Part shown: positions 43,691 to 55,667 of the stretch, piece after piece
Numbering within the stretch: the first letter of the stretch is position 1
How the letters are laid out: each line of letters opens with the position of its first letter
Translations under genes and position numbers: made by a program
Source of the DNA: Ahaetulla prasina
Taxonomy: Eukaryota; Chordata; Lepidosauria; Squamata; Colubridae
Assembly (NCBI RefSeq): GCF_028640845.1
Contig: NC_080539.1
Location: forward strand, 189,543,436 to 189,607,435
DNA: 64,000 bases
Direction of reading: 5' to 3'
The notes under the pieces: model-generated
Seen by the model: only the letters and a program-made list of their open reading frames with translations
Databases searched by the model: none
What the model was told of the DNA's origin: nothing

Positions 43691-45321
43691 GGAGGATCTT
43701 TCTGTTCCAAGATCTGAATGATTGGCAGAAGAGGTCAGAGTAAAAGAAGATAGCCACTGACATGCATCTGTTCCTTCTGCTCCTGGGGTGTGGAACCTGG
43801 AGAAGAATCTGGGCAGTTGGTTGTTGGTCAGGCTGGCAAAAAGATCTATTATGGGCAGGCCAAATTTGTTTGTGATGGAAAGAAACAGATCCGGATTTAG
43901 TTGCCACTCTGATTGGTTGATGGTGGTCCTGCTCAGCCAATGCTTGTGTTTACTGGATATGTGCTGCCTGTAGTGATAGAAGATGCCTTTCTGCCTACAG
44001 GCCCATCGCTGCTGCCTCGTTCATCAGGAGGCGATTCTGAGTTTACATGAACCTTTGTGGTTATGTTGTCTGTCAATAACAACACATGATGGCCCGCTAA
44101 CTGTGCTCGGAAGTGTCTTAGAGCCAGATTGGCTTTCAGTTCCAACCAATTTATACGTTTTGATTTAGTCCAGCGACCTTGGTTCTGATCTAGGAGATTA
44201 GCACCCCAGAGATTGCGTCCGTGGTAACACAGTGATGTTCCAGAAACGAGCAGCCTTTTGCTAGGTCTGGGGACATCCACCACCGCAGAGATTGCCTGAC
44301 CTTTGGGGGCAGGAGGATCCTGGTTTCTGTATGACTGGTGCCTGCCCTTTGGTTTGGCAGAAGTAACCATTGTAAGGGTCGTGAGTGGAGGCATACCCAG
44401 GGAACGATTGCAAGACAAGCCACCATCTTTCCCAGTAACTGGGATAGCAACGATAGTGGGACCCATCTGAGTGCCCTTACCTTCTTTATCGTGTCTCTAA
44501 TGTTGTTGAAACGGTCTCGAGAGAGGAACACCTGGCAAGACCTGGTGTTGATTCTCGCCCCCAGATGGACTATGTCGAGTGATGGCACCAGATGGCTCTT
44601 TTCTCTGTTCACAGAGAATCCGTGACCCTGTAGGGTTTGAATCGTTACCTGTAAGTCCAGTAGCTCCTGTTGGAAGGAAAACGACTGGATTAATATATCG
44701 TCCAGGTAACACTGTATTCGGATGGGAATTGACCGTAGGTGGGCTGCCACTGCATCCAGAATCTTGGTGAAGGTGCGAGGAGCAGATGAGAGGCTGAAGG
44801 GAAGAGCCCTGTATTGAAAATGGGCCCCTGCATAGCTGAACCTGAGAAAGTGTCTGTGGGCTGGCCTGATGGGCACATGTAAATAGGCCTCTTTGAGGTC
44901 GATGGATGTTAGATAATCTCCCTTTGTGATGCTTCCCAAAATTGAACTGAGGGAGTGCACCTGGAATCTGCGATACTTGATGTGCAAATTTAGTTGTTTT
45001 AGGTCCAGGATGGCTCTGCTTCCTCCTGATTTCTTCTCTACTAAGAATAGAATGGAATAGAAGCCAGTCCCCTGATGAGGTAGGGGTACCGGTTCTATGG
45101 CCCTGATGGACAGCAGGTGCTGAATCTCTGCTTCCATTTGAGCCCTTTTGGTGACTAAATGGAGACTGATGAACCTCCTTGGGGTTCTTGATAGTTAGGC
45201 CTAGTGTGATGTCTGGAGCACCCAGGCATATTGTTGTGCCAAATGGGCAATTTGGCAGGCGACCGCCGATGGATATGGTATAGTCATTTGTTTCTGCGAT
45301 AAGGCCGGAAACCGGATCCAC
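43690..45321 (-). pseudogene. DIRS reverse transcriptase and RNase H
   Basis: The RT is in the minus-strand frame 45137-44190 (315 codons): LDLKQLNLHIKYRRFQVHSL, SIDLKEAYLHVPIRPAHRHF (motif A), FQYRALPFSLSSAPRTFTKI (motif B) and CYLDDILIQSF with catalytic YLDD at residues 144-147 (about 44708-44697). This is the DIRS signature KEAYLHVPI, distinct from Gypsy. It is followed in shifted frame (44466-43933) by the RNase H: SKRINWLELKANLALRHFRA and LTDNITTKVHVN. A frame at 43940-43656 with a QPTAQILLQVPHPRSRRN-like stretch continues after it. At least two frameshifts break the chain. Confidence 0.85.
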
Positions 45322-45370
45322 GAAGGCGTCTGGTCTGTGGTTGTCTGAACCTGTCTCGAAAGACTGTCTG

Positions 45371-46830
45371 TCAGGTGCTTGAGCGACTGGAAGATGTTAG
45401 TGGGATTGACAGGATCCTGGGGTGAAAGCTGCCTGCGATAGGGGAGAGGAGCCTGTCTGTAATCTTCTGGACATATAAGGAGGACCTTTTCCTTCCTGAC
45501 TTGGGTCTAGGGCCAAAGAGAACCCTTGAATGGGGCAGCTGCCAACCACCACTTGGTTTTTGTCGACTGCCATTGTCTGAGAAGCAATCTTCTGGAGTGA
45601 TGCTCACAGATGCAAATTTGAGATTAATGGCATCAGCAGTGAATTCAGCAGCTGCTACCATTTATGTCCTGATGCAATCAGAATCCTCTTGAGAATCTTG
45701 CTTGCATTTGCCAAGAAAAAGAGGTCATGAATGAGGCTGCTGTGGCTGATCTAATGGCCCCTGCAGCCGCTTGGTGGGTCTTACGGGTGGAGAATTCCGC
45801 CCTGCGATCCTCGGTTCGAAGTCCCTCTGCTGCATCTGAAGGAATTATGTTGGAGGAGGAGGCCAAGGTGGCTACGGGGGTATCTATGGTTGGAACCTTA
45901 AGAAGGTCCTCGAGCTCCTGATCTCTTGTGTACATTTTCTTGTCTGAACCACTAGGGGTGGGAATGGTACCTGGGTGACCCCATTGACGCTGAATGATGT
46001 CTAAGAAAGCTTAGGTGATGGAATTACCCGTTGCTCTGAAACTGGTTCAGTGAAAAGGAATTTGGTGGGGTGAGATGTATCTGAAACACCTTCCAATTGG
46101 CGTGAAGCAACCCCCATGTTGGCTGTGATTTTGGCCTTGTGTAATAAGGTATAAAAAAGTTCATGGCAAAAAAGCCCAGTGGGGGCAGGCTTGTCTGGGG
46201 CAGATTCCTCATCCTCTGATAAGTTAAAATCTGCCATGTCTTCCTTTTCCCCAAAAAAGGAATCCTCACTGTGGTGGGAAGGGGTGGGAGAACGTGTGTG
46301 TTGAACGCGTTGTCTGGTGTGATGGCTTTCAGAGTGGGATCTCTGACCTGAAGATCCAGTTGGAAAAGGGGCTGGAAAACCTCTCTGAGTAAAGGCTGAA
46401 TCAATGCCTTGAGAAATAGTTTGAATAATAAGATGGCGTATGTCCTGAGGAATTCTAGGATTGTTGTCCTCTCTCTGAAGAGTCCCTGTTGCTGTGGGGG
46501 TAAAGGTGGCAGAAGGTGCTGATGAGGTGGTTCTGGCATGGGTCTGGAAGTGTCCCCAAATACTGCAGTGACTGTCTCTTGGTTTTCTCCTGAATCACTT
46601 GGGAGAGTGAGAGACCATCCAGGTTGGTTTAACAGGGGCTGATGAAGCTTATGCTGAGAGGTAGAGTCTCTGATGCCACTGGGGACAGGATCTTCCTGCA
46701 ATCCTCTGCTAATTTTTGTTTGGCCTTATCAAATTGCCTATCCAGGAATGCCTTCTTGGTGTTTTCTGCAGCAGCAAGGTATGATCAGATTTGGTTGAGA
46801 ATTACCTAATTTGGATCTGCTTTCTGACAT
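45371..46830 (-). pseudogene. DIRS gag remnant
   Basis: Frames 46701-46024, 46237-46001, 45935-45678 and 45661-45371 on the minus strand form a chain upstream of the RT. The part RKTHQAAAGAIRSATAASFM (near 45800) and the LEDLLKVPTIDTPVATLASS stretch are like DIRS gag. The N-terminal part is proline-rich and shifted between frames. A possible start is the ATG at 46830. Function, by family, is the structural protein of cytoplasmic particles. Confidence 0.6.
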
Positions 46831-49800
46831 TGGAATGTCCTATACAGAAGCCTAAGAAGATGCTGGTCCACATTTTGAATAGATGGGTCAGTTAAGCCTC
46901 ATGATTTTCAATATAAGATTCAAGAATCCTGGAATGATAGAGGAAATATTAGAAAGAACAAATTAAAAAGTGAAGATGCATGGATAATAAAATTTGTGGA
47001 AGCAGACATGCTTTAATAGTCAAAATTGGCATTATAACAATTTTTATAAAAGCGGGAAATTATTTTTGTTAAATGAATGCAATTTTGAATCCAAATGTAG
47101 GAGTAAAATTGAAATTTGGCAAAATGACAAAAAAAATGGGTTATTAGCAATAATGGTCTGAGCTAGAAAAAGAAATTCTTTTATTCAGGCTAGCAGCAAG
47201 GAATAATAAAGAAAGTTTTTTGTTTGTTTTTTTGGAATTTGGGTTTTCAAATTTAAGGTCCAAATCTTTTGATTGAAGAGTCAGAATGAGCTAAAGGAGG
47301 TATTTCTATGGCACTGATCAAGAGGAAGGCGTGTTTAAATTCAATCAGTCTCAAGATGAATTAAAATTTGTTTAAGAAAGGAGAACTTTGTCTGATCACA
47401 GCCTGGTTTGGATTGAGCTACATCGGGAAAAGGAGGCCAGGAGGTCGTGGAGGATGAATGAGAATTTGTTTAAATATGAACAAAATGTAAATGAATGTAA
47501 AACTCAAATGAAGGAATTTTTTTCTTTGAATATGGATAAGGGGACACCTATAGAGATAGTTTGGGACACAAGTAAGGCTTATATGAGGGGAATTTTATTG
47601 GATATGAATAATAAATATAGAAATAGATTGCAGAAAAAGCGAAAGGAATTAGAAGAGGAAATTAAAAGGAAGGAGCAGTTATTGGTATGTAACCCAGGAG
47701 ATAGTAAAATAAAGAGTCAATAAATATATTAAGAGGTCAATTTAATATGTTAATGGCAGATTAGGTGGCAACTAATTTACAATATGCAAAGCATAATTTG
47801 TTTAATAACGCTAATAAACCTGGAAGGTGGTTAGCATATTTATTAAGAAACAGAAACGACGTATAATTGATAAAATAGAATATAGAGGTAAGGAAGTATA
47901 TCAACAAAATTTGATTAAAAAAGCCTTTTTAGAATATTATACTTATATGCTAGAGATGTGATTAATGATAAAGATATAGATAGATATTTACAAGACCACG
48001 GTATCTTAGAAATTACAGTAGATCAAAGGGAAGAGTTGAATCAATTAATTACTTCAGAGGAAATAGTGTTTGCAATTAAGCAGCTTAAAGCGAACAAAGC
48101 ACCAGGTACAGATGGTTTGACAACTAATTATAAAAATTTACAAAATGAGATGATTGAACCACTTAATGAGTTATTTAACAGAATACAAAGGGGAGAAGCT
48201 CCTCCCTCATGGAGGACAGCTTTTATTTCATTAATACCTAAAGAAGATCGAGATGGTGTTAAACCAGAGAATTATAAGCCAATATCGCTTTTAAATAGTG
48301 ATTATAAGATATTTGCTAAGATATTAGCAAATAGAATGATGCCATTGAGGACTCAAATAATACACAATGATCAAACAGGATTTATTAAGGGGAGACAGAT
48401 GAGATATAATATGAGACAAAAAGTAAATTTACTTGAATATTTGGAAAGAAACAGCCAGGTCTCAGCAGCACTTTTTTGATAGATTGGATTGGCAGTTTTT
48501 GTTTAAAGTAATCGAAAAAATGCAATTTGGGGATTATTTTATTCAAGCAATTAAGGCTATATATCGAAAGCAAACAGCTCAAGTAATAGTAAATGGTGGA
48601 TTAACAGAATCCTTCAAGATTGAGAAAGGGACTAGACAAGGATGTCCCTTGTCACCGTTATTATTCATTTTAACTTTGGAAATATTATTGAGTAATATAC
48701 GTGGTTTAGATCGAATAAAAGGAATTAGAATTAAAAATCAAGATTATAAATTAAGAGCGTTTGCAGATGATGTGGTTGTTACTTTATCTCAACCAATACA
48801 TTCAGCCGTATATCTAAAGGAGACAACTGATCAGTATAGTAAGGTATCTGGGTTTAAAGTGAATCAACAGAAGACAAAAATGTTAATTAAAAATATGAAT
48901 ACACATCAGAGAGAAGAACTAGAAAGAATAACTGGATATGAAGTAGTTAAAAAAGTCAAATACCTAGGAGTATATATTACAGCATTGAATGTAAAGTTAT
49001 ATAAAAATAACTATGAGGTATTGTGGGGAAAAGCAATTAAAGAAATGGAGAATTGGAAGAAATTACAAATCATTGCTGGGAAGAGTGGCAGCTCTGAATG
49101 CTTTGCCTAGATTTTTATTTTTGTTTCAAATGATTCCAATATTGAAGAAAGATGCAAATTTACAGGAATAGCAAAAAAGGATTAGTAATTTTGTATGGAA
49201 GGGTAAAAAACCGAGAATAAAGTTAAAAATAATGCAAGACATTAGGGAAAGAGGGGGTTTAAAAATGCCTAACTTGAAATTGTACTATGATGCAGTTGCT
49301 TTATCTTTAATTTCTGATTGGATTAATTTAACAGAGGAAAGGGCTTTGAATATAGAAGGTTATGGTTTGTTATATGGTTGGCATGCATATGTATTATATG
49401 ACAAGAAAATTGATAAGATATTTAAGAATAATATGGTCAGAAGTGCTTTGTTGAGGGTTTGGAAAAAATATCAATATAAGTTAGATGGTAAGATACCAAT
49501 ATGGGCTATCCCCAGACATATGATAGAGAATATAAATATATTACAAAAAATGGAGGTTGTCACTTACAAAGAGCTTTTGATTATGGAAAGGGGGGAATTA
49601 CAATTAAAATCTAGGGGGAAATTGAGGGATGAAGGGAGAAACTATATGTGGTTCCAGTATGGACAATTGGAATCTAGATGGAAAATAGATCAGAAAATTG
49701 GTATTAGGCAAAGTGATGATAACTTGGTAAAACAAATAAAAGATCAAGGTCAACAGCATATAAAGAGATTATATAACTTATTGGTAGAAATTGATTCAGA

Positions 49801-51064
49801 AACAGAGTTGGTTAAAGATTGTATGATAAAATGGGCACAAAATTTTCAACAACCTATAATGTTAGAAACATGGGGAAAAATTTGGGTGAGGAATGTTAAA
49901 TTTATGCAAGCACAAAATTTAAGAGAAAATTTTTATAAAATGTTTTATAGATGGCATTTAGATCCGAAAAAACTGTCATGTATGTATCCAAATGTGAAAG
50001 CAAAATGTTGGAGATGTGATTGTGAGGATGCTACTTATTATCATATATGGTGGACTTGCAAAAAAGTTAAAGCTTTTTGGATTAAAATATGGTGGATTAT
50101 GCAGAACATTTTGAAAAAGAAGATCAAATTTGTTCCACAGTTCTTTTTATTAGGAATAATTCCAGATTGCACTGTTATAAAGACAAAACTGATTTTGAAT
50201 TTAATAACTGCTGCAAGACTATTGATTGCACAATATTGGAAGAAAGAAAACTTGCCTACAATTGGAGAATGGATTAATAAAGTATCAAATTTAGCACAAA
50301 TGGCAAAAATTTCTGCCTACTTGAAATACACAAGAAAAATATATTTTGGAATGGAGAAAGTAGGCTGATTATATTCAAAATAAGTATCAGATTAAAAAAT
50401 ACCAATTAGTTTTTGAGTGAAGTTAGGAATTGCTATGTATTAGACTTTAAGAAAGAAGGGAATTGATAGTGTGATGGTGTGAAATGGAATATGTTTTATG
50501 TCATATTTTAGATTATGTTTGTTAGTTACTATACACTGTATTCTGTTCTGGGAAGTCTCGGGGGGAGGAGGGGGGAAATGGGGGGGGAATGGGAAGATTA
50601 TAAATTGATTGATTGCCATTGCACAGGAATAATGGTAGAATTAAATAAGTTGGAATGGTGTAAAGTCAGGGCTGCTCGGTAACCACTCCAGAAGGGAAAG
50701 GGTAAGGAAAGAGGAGTAAAGAAGGAAGAAAGTAGGTAGGCAGGTAGGTAGGTAGGAAAGAAGGGAGGGGGAAGAAAGGATAGGAAGAGAAGAAGGAGGG
50801 GAAGATAGAGGGTTAGAAAGGATGGAAGTGAGAAGTGGGAAGGAGGAGGGGAAATAGGAAAGTGAGGAGGATGGTGGGGAAAGTAGAAGAAGGATGAGAA
50901 GGGTAGAAAGGATTAAGGAAGGGAGTGGCGACCGAGCAGGCCCGATTGAGCATAATTTGAGTATAGGATTGATTTTTGGATAAGTGACTATACTGTACAC
51001 TGGTCAAATTGTGGGAATTATTATGGAAAATAAAAAACTTTTTTAATAATAATAATTTAAAAAA

Positions 51065-51083
51065 AAGAACTCTGGCCATTGTT
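51065..51083. repeat. Right TSD of full-length L1 (nest 2)
   Basis: AAGAACTCTGGCCATTGTT, exact copy of 39932-39950. Confidence 0.95.
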
Positions 51084-51442
51084 GAAAATCTTTTTATGGC
51101 AGTGATAAGACTGGTGAGAACCGAAACGGAGGACTTTGTTAATAAGCTGTTCGACCTTGAAAAGAATAAGAGCTACAACTTCAAAGAATGAAACAGAGAA
51201 CAACCGAAATGAAGAGAAATACACACACGATTTTTAAGCAAGAAATAAAAGAAACAACTACAAGATTGCATAGAAAAGAAAACTTAGGGGAAAAAACCCA
51301 AGAGCTGTTCCAGAATTGACAGCGTATAAAGAACTTTTGATGTTAAAATATAAATTTAAAGAATTATATAGGGGTTAATAGAGAGAAATAAAAAATGGGG
51401 GAAGAGGGAAAAAGGAGAATCAATAGAAATATAGAATAAACA

Positions 51443-53543
51443 AGAGGGGTGGCCAGCGCCGTGGGTGAGACGGTCGCAAATCTCGATGTCTCTGGGGTTT
51501 GCACCAATATCCCCCTGCCCAGGGGGTCCGTCCGAATTTTGGATCAAACCGTCCGAATTTTGGATCAAAGGGGCAGTGAAGAGTGGGGCAAGCAGGAGCG
51601 AACGGGGAGTTGGCAAACTCCCCATAGCTCCGGATCTTTTCCCCCGACCCAGTGGGGAGGAATGCAGCGCCATAGTCCATCATGGCAGCTGCACCAAAGT
51701 CACAGTGGCCACAAGAGCGGGCAGGAGGAAAAACCATCAAGAAACAAATTGTTGAAGTCGGGTGAGTGATGATCTCACGAAGAAAAAATAAGAATTTACA
51801 ATAGGCACAAGCCTTGGGGAGAACTTGTAGATTGGCGGCTAATTGAATAACAAGTGAAAGTGAAAGTCAATTTGGAGAATACACATTCGGGAAGTGAAAG
51901 AGAGAAGATAGGGCTTGGAATGGAAGCAGAGCCCCGTTTAAATAAAGAAAAGGAAAATAAACTTTTTCCAACTAAACAATGGTTTCGAGATTCTTGGAAG
52001 TCTTAATGGATTATATTGGAAACTAAAGAAATAGGAGAAAAAAGTAAAAGAAGCTATTGAACTGTTTTTTATGCAAATATCTCAAATCCCTCTGTTTTAG
52101 ATTTATGGAATATTAAAGATATCAACAGGACATAAGAATCTGGAAGATAAATAAATACAATTAAGGGAAAATCTTGGAAAATTGACCTCTACGTACCAAA
52201 GCATTTGAGAACAAAGGATCTTTGTCACCAAAATGGCTACTTATTATCTGTGAGCAGTAACTGTTTCAAAAGGAGACATCTAGAGGCAGAGGAAGACAGC
52301 TATAGGATTGGTGTTGCTGGGACTACACAACAGCTTTAGAAGAGAGTTTCAGATGAATTACAGAAATTGAGTGTTTCTTTGAATTACAGAAATTCTATTT
52401 AAACAAGAACCCAGAGGCAAAGAAAACATGCAAGAATGGAACAGCAGACTATTCCCCATGGAGAAAGCTCTGTGGGTGTGGGTACACGACATTTTTTTTG
52501 AAAGGAACTTATGGCTGCCTTTATAATTAGAGGCAGAGGAAAATAGCAAGAGTTGAATAGCTTTCTTGTGACTATTCCCATGAGGATTGGTGTCGTTGGG
52601 ACCACACAACAGTTTTAGAAGAGATTTCTAGATGGTGTGTCTTTGGATTATTGATTTAAGTGGAGAATTCCTTACTTAAGAAGAACTCAGAGGCAAAGAA
52701 AGTAAGAATGGAATAGTGGACTATTCCCACGGAGAAGGCGCTGCTGATGTAGACACACAACATTTTTTTTGAAAGGAACTAATGGCTGCTTTTAGAGTTA
52801 TGTTAAGACATATGTTATGTTAACATTTTATTTTATTCTATGAGTGACAGCTATGATAAAAATAATTGAGGTTTTGGGAAATGGAGGGAAAAATACTAGA
52901 ATTAAATTGGGATAAGAGGGAAATAAGTGTTATTATACTGAGGAAAAAAAATTCTTTTTTTATTTTTACAAATAAGTAAGGTAATGAAAGGATTTGATAA
53001 AACTTCTAAGGAAACAGTTAATATTTTCAGGGAATAACTGGGGGAAATAATTAGTGACTACCCTTGCAAATGTTAAATTTTTTATTTGATATTAAAATGG
53101 ATTAGATGGAAAACTTTAAATATATGTTACTGATTTAGAGGCAGAGGAAGATGAGGGAAGAATGAAATTGTCTATGTGATCTCTGGCCAGTTTTAAGAAA
53201 GAGATTTTAGATAGGATGACCTCTGATTAGTAATGTAGATATAAAGCTGAGAGTGGTGAAATTTTAAAACGTAAATAGAATTTATTAATGATGTCGAAGG
53301 GAATTAAGCACGGGGACTAGACTTCATTTAAATGTTTTCCTGAATGGGTTGAATTTGATTTACTTCTATAATCAGATCATATGCAAATAAATAATTGAAT
53401 TTAAAGAAGAAGAAGGAAAATATATTGTATTAGACTATAACTTAGGTGAAACTTGTTATGTCTAAAGATGTACCTGACCAATAATTTGTTCACAATGATT
53501 CTTTTTTATTTATTTTTTTAAAAAAATTTGGCCAAAAAAAAAT
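51443..53543 (+). mobile_element. Family-B retroelement copy 2 (intact, non-coding)
   Basis: Inserted into copy 1 of the same family; flanked by the 14 bp TSD ATATAGAATAAACA (51429-51442 and 53544-53557). The 5' end 'gaggggtggccagcgccgtg' matches copy 1 ('gaggcgtggccagcg'), and again a splice-donor-like 'cgggtgagtg' occurs (51758). There is a 21 bp tandem duplication, ccgtccgaattttggatcaa (51528-51570), and a larger tandem repeat of period 279 bases at about 52305-52796 ('ggattggtgttgctggg' 52305; 'ggattggtgtcgttggg' 52584). The 3' part has 'acctgaccaataatttgttc', matching 'acctggctgatattttgttc' of copy 1, then an A-rich end. No frame longer than about 106 codons and none with a recognisable domain. 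Confidence 0.75.
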
Positions 53544-54244
53544 ATATAGAATAAACAGAGAAAGCGTAGAATTTTAAGGGAAAATAAAAATGGAATTGAA
53601 ATAGATTAAGATGGAAATATTAATGAGATGAGTATAAGCATGAGACTTCTTGAAATAAGGGAAATGCTTGCTTTTTTTTACTTTTTTTACAAGATTAATA
53701 ATAACAACTTTAAAATCTTCATTGATATGTAAAGAGTTGATTCATACTGATGTTATGGAGATTGGTAGGACTGATAGAAATATAGGATAAGGAAAGAAGC
53801 AAGGAATCTTAAGAAAAAATAAAAAGGGAATTAATATAGATTAAGAGTGAAATATTAAAGAGATGAGAATAAAGATGAGATTTTCTGAAATAATGAATGT
53901 TATCTTATGAATAAATAATGAATGTTAGATTATGAGTAGCCTTCATAATCAATAAAAGAGTAGGAAAAGCAATACTGGGATACAATCCCCAAAATGACAG
54001 AATGATCTCCGTTCGAATCCAAGGCAAACCATTCAATATCACAGTAGTTCAAGTCTATGCCCCAACCACTGGTGCTGAAGAGGATGAAATTGACCAGTTC
54101 TATGAAGCCCTACAACATCTGATAGAATTAACACCAAAAAATGATGTCCTTATCATCATGGGAGATTGGAATGCTAAAGTAGGAAGCAAAAAGATTACCG
54201 GAATAACAAGCAAGTTTGGCCTTAGATTACAAAATGAAGCAGGG

Positions 54245-54829
54245 TGTCGTGTCCCACTCCTCCTCTGACTGCCGGGTCTGGAAAGTCTGTATCAAGTGTG
54301 GCCACGAAGCCTCTGCAGCTTTGCCAAAGTCCTGTCAGAGTTCTCACGGCAGGCAGGAATCCAAGGTGTGACTTCAGCAACCAGATTAGACTTTGCCTGA
54401 CTCAAAGAATGCCAGAAAGCAGATCCTTTATATAGGCCATGGGGTGTGGCTCCATGACTCAGCACTTATCCAGGCCTCCCTTCCTTTTGCTGACGTCGCC
54501 TCTCCATTCTCCGGAAGCGTGGATCTGTCCACCCTTCGTCTATCTGCCCAGCTGCCGGCAATTCTAGCTCGTGACTGGCTTCATGCTCATCATGCTCACA
54601 CGCTGGGGGGGGGGGGAGTTTTATTTGCCCAGTCTGTCCGGGCATGGTGCCAGGACTGGGGGCTGTAGGCATGCCAGGCCATTCGTCTTGCTCAGTCTGT
54701 CCGGTCATGGTGCCAGGACTGGGGCCTGTAGGCATGCCAGGCCACTCGTCTTCATTATCAGTCTCTGGCTGAGATAGCAGGAGATGGGAGGGGCCCGGCT
54801 GCGGAGAGGGAGGCGGGCGAGGCACAACA
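54245..54829 (-). mobile_element. Solo LTR inserted in BovB (585 bp)
   Basis: Bounded by TGTCGTGTCCC and GGCACAACA (TG...CA, with short inverted ends) and a 5 bp TSD CAGGG (54240-54244 and 54830-54834). BovB reading resumes exactly after it. On the minus strand there is a TATA-like 'cctatataaagg' (about 54432) in a plausible U3 position, so minus orientation is favoured. It contains a tandem duplication of about 65 bases around 'catggtgccaggactgggg' (54645 and 54711). A run of G (54605-54617) interrupts it. The chance frames through it are not genes. Confidence 0.88.
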
Positions 54830-55405
54830 CAGGGCATAGGCTGATAGAATTCTGTCAAGATAATATGATGGTCATAGCAAACACTCTTTTCCAACAACCT
54901 AAGAGACGACTCTACACATGGACATCACCAGATGGTCAACACAGAAATCAGATTGACTATGTGCTCTGCAGCCAAAGATGGAGAAGCTCTATACAGTCAG
55001 TAAAAACAAGACCAGGAGCTGACTGTAGCTCAGATCAAGAGCTGCTTCTTGCAAAATTTAGGCTTAAACTGAAGAAAGTAGGGAAAAGCACCAGGCCATT
55101 CAGGTGTGAACTAAATCATATCCCTGATGAATATACAGTAGAGGTGACAAATAGATTTAAGGAATTAGATCTGATACACAGAGTGCCTGAAGAACTATGG
55201 ACAGACGTTCGCAACATTGTACAAGAGGTAGCAACTAAAACCATTCCAAAGAAAAAGAAATGCAAGAAAGCAAAATGGCTGTCTGAGGAAGCTTTGCAAA
55301 TAGCTGAGGAAAGAAGAGAAGCGAAAGGCAAGGGAGAAAGAGAAAGATACACCCAGTTAAATGCAGAATTCCAGAGAATAGCTAGAAGAGATAAGAGTGC
55401 AAAAC

Positions 55406-55667
55406 CAGTGGTTTTGGGGTGAGATACCAACTGTACGCTGATGATACGCAGCTGTACTTTTCCACCCCAGGCCACCCCAACAAAGCTATCTAAGTACTGT
55501 CCCGGTGTCTGGAAGCCGTACAGATCTGGATGGGGAGGAACAGGCTCAAGCTCAATCCCTCCAAGACGGAGTGGCTGTGGATGCCGGCACCCCGGTACAG
55601 TCAGCTGCAGCCGCGGCTGACTGTTGGGGGCGAGTCATTGGCCCCGATGGAAAGGGTGCGCAACTTT
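55406..55667 (+). mobile_element. L2 internal fragment (RT) embedded in BovB
   Basis: Internal piece of an L2 ORF2, without either L2 end, inside the BovB: GFGVRYQLYADDTQLYFSTP, then WMGRNRLKLNPSKTEWLWMP and APRYSQLQPRL up to MERVRN. It is nearly identical to the matching part of the L2 copy at 18340-20512 (frame 19524-19096). The BovB sequence on either side is not contiguous; roughly 750 bases are missing. No TSD. It reads as a template switch or filler insertion rather than normal integration. Confidence 0.85.

Larger units (their letters stand above)
42445..47383 (-). mobile_element. DIRS-type tyrosine-recombinase retroelement inside L1 ORF2
   Basis: Read on the minus strand it gives gag (46830-45371), RT and RNase H (45321-43690) and traces of a tyrosine recombinase (43560-42800): the order expected for DIRS elements. 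It interrupts the L1 ORF2 between 'tttgttctaga' and 'aactttgtctgatca'. The expected inverted terminal repeats were not identified by eye, so the outer boundaries are those of the interruption and could include extra sequence. The two edges share a stretch (AAATTTGTTCTAGAAGGAAC at 42431-42450; AAAATTTGTTTAAGAAAGGA near 47364-47383) that looks like a target duplication, unusual for DIRS. Confidence 0.8.
41758..50420 (+). pseudogene. L1 ORF2 (endonuclease-RT), split by DIRS and frameshifts
   Basis: Endonuclease-RT of L1. It starts at ATG 41758 (MAIRLLSWNVNGLN), with the endonuclease pieces QETHIR, GVYVPNQQEKF and GDWNGVMDIQKDKR (42190-42230). It stops at about 42444 and resumes after the DIRS at about 47384 (LSDHSLVWIEL). 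The linker has LKANKAPGTDGL (about 48085-48120); the RT has [13 protein letters not shown], then a small deletion at the DAEKAFDR motif (near 48470, KAF missing), GTRQGCPLSPLLFILTLE and FADDVVV (about 48765). The long C-terminal frame 49232-50368 (378 codons) includes FYKMFYRWHLDPKK, a CWRCDCEDATYYHIWWTC zinc knuckle and the final domain. Several frameshifts remain. Not functional. Confidence 0.9.
39951..51064 (+). mobile_element. Full-length L1 (plus strand) with nested DIRS element
   Basis: Starts GGCTTCCAGTTGGCTCC at about 39953 with a 620-base 5'UTR, then ORF1 (40571-41768) and ORF2 (41758-50420, interrupted at 42445-47383 by the DIRS element). The 3'UTR (50421-51064) has a G-rich tract (50560-50588), a purine-rich stretch with 'aagtaggtaggcaggtagg', and an A-rich end. 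Exact 19 bp TSDs flank it. Net length without the DIRS is about 6.2 kb. It is the closest relative of the minus-strand L1 at 15744-30122, including the 5'UTR and the ORF1/ORF2 overlap. Confidence 0.95.

Noticed and set aside
49232..50368. 378-codon frame as a possible independent gene
   Set aside because: It is the C-terminal part of L1 ORF2, matching the same part of the L1 copies at 16394-17468 (minus) and 26700-27888.
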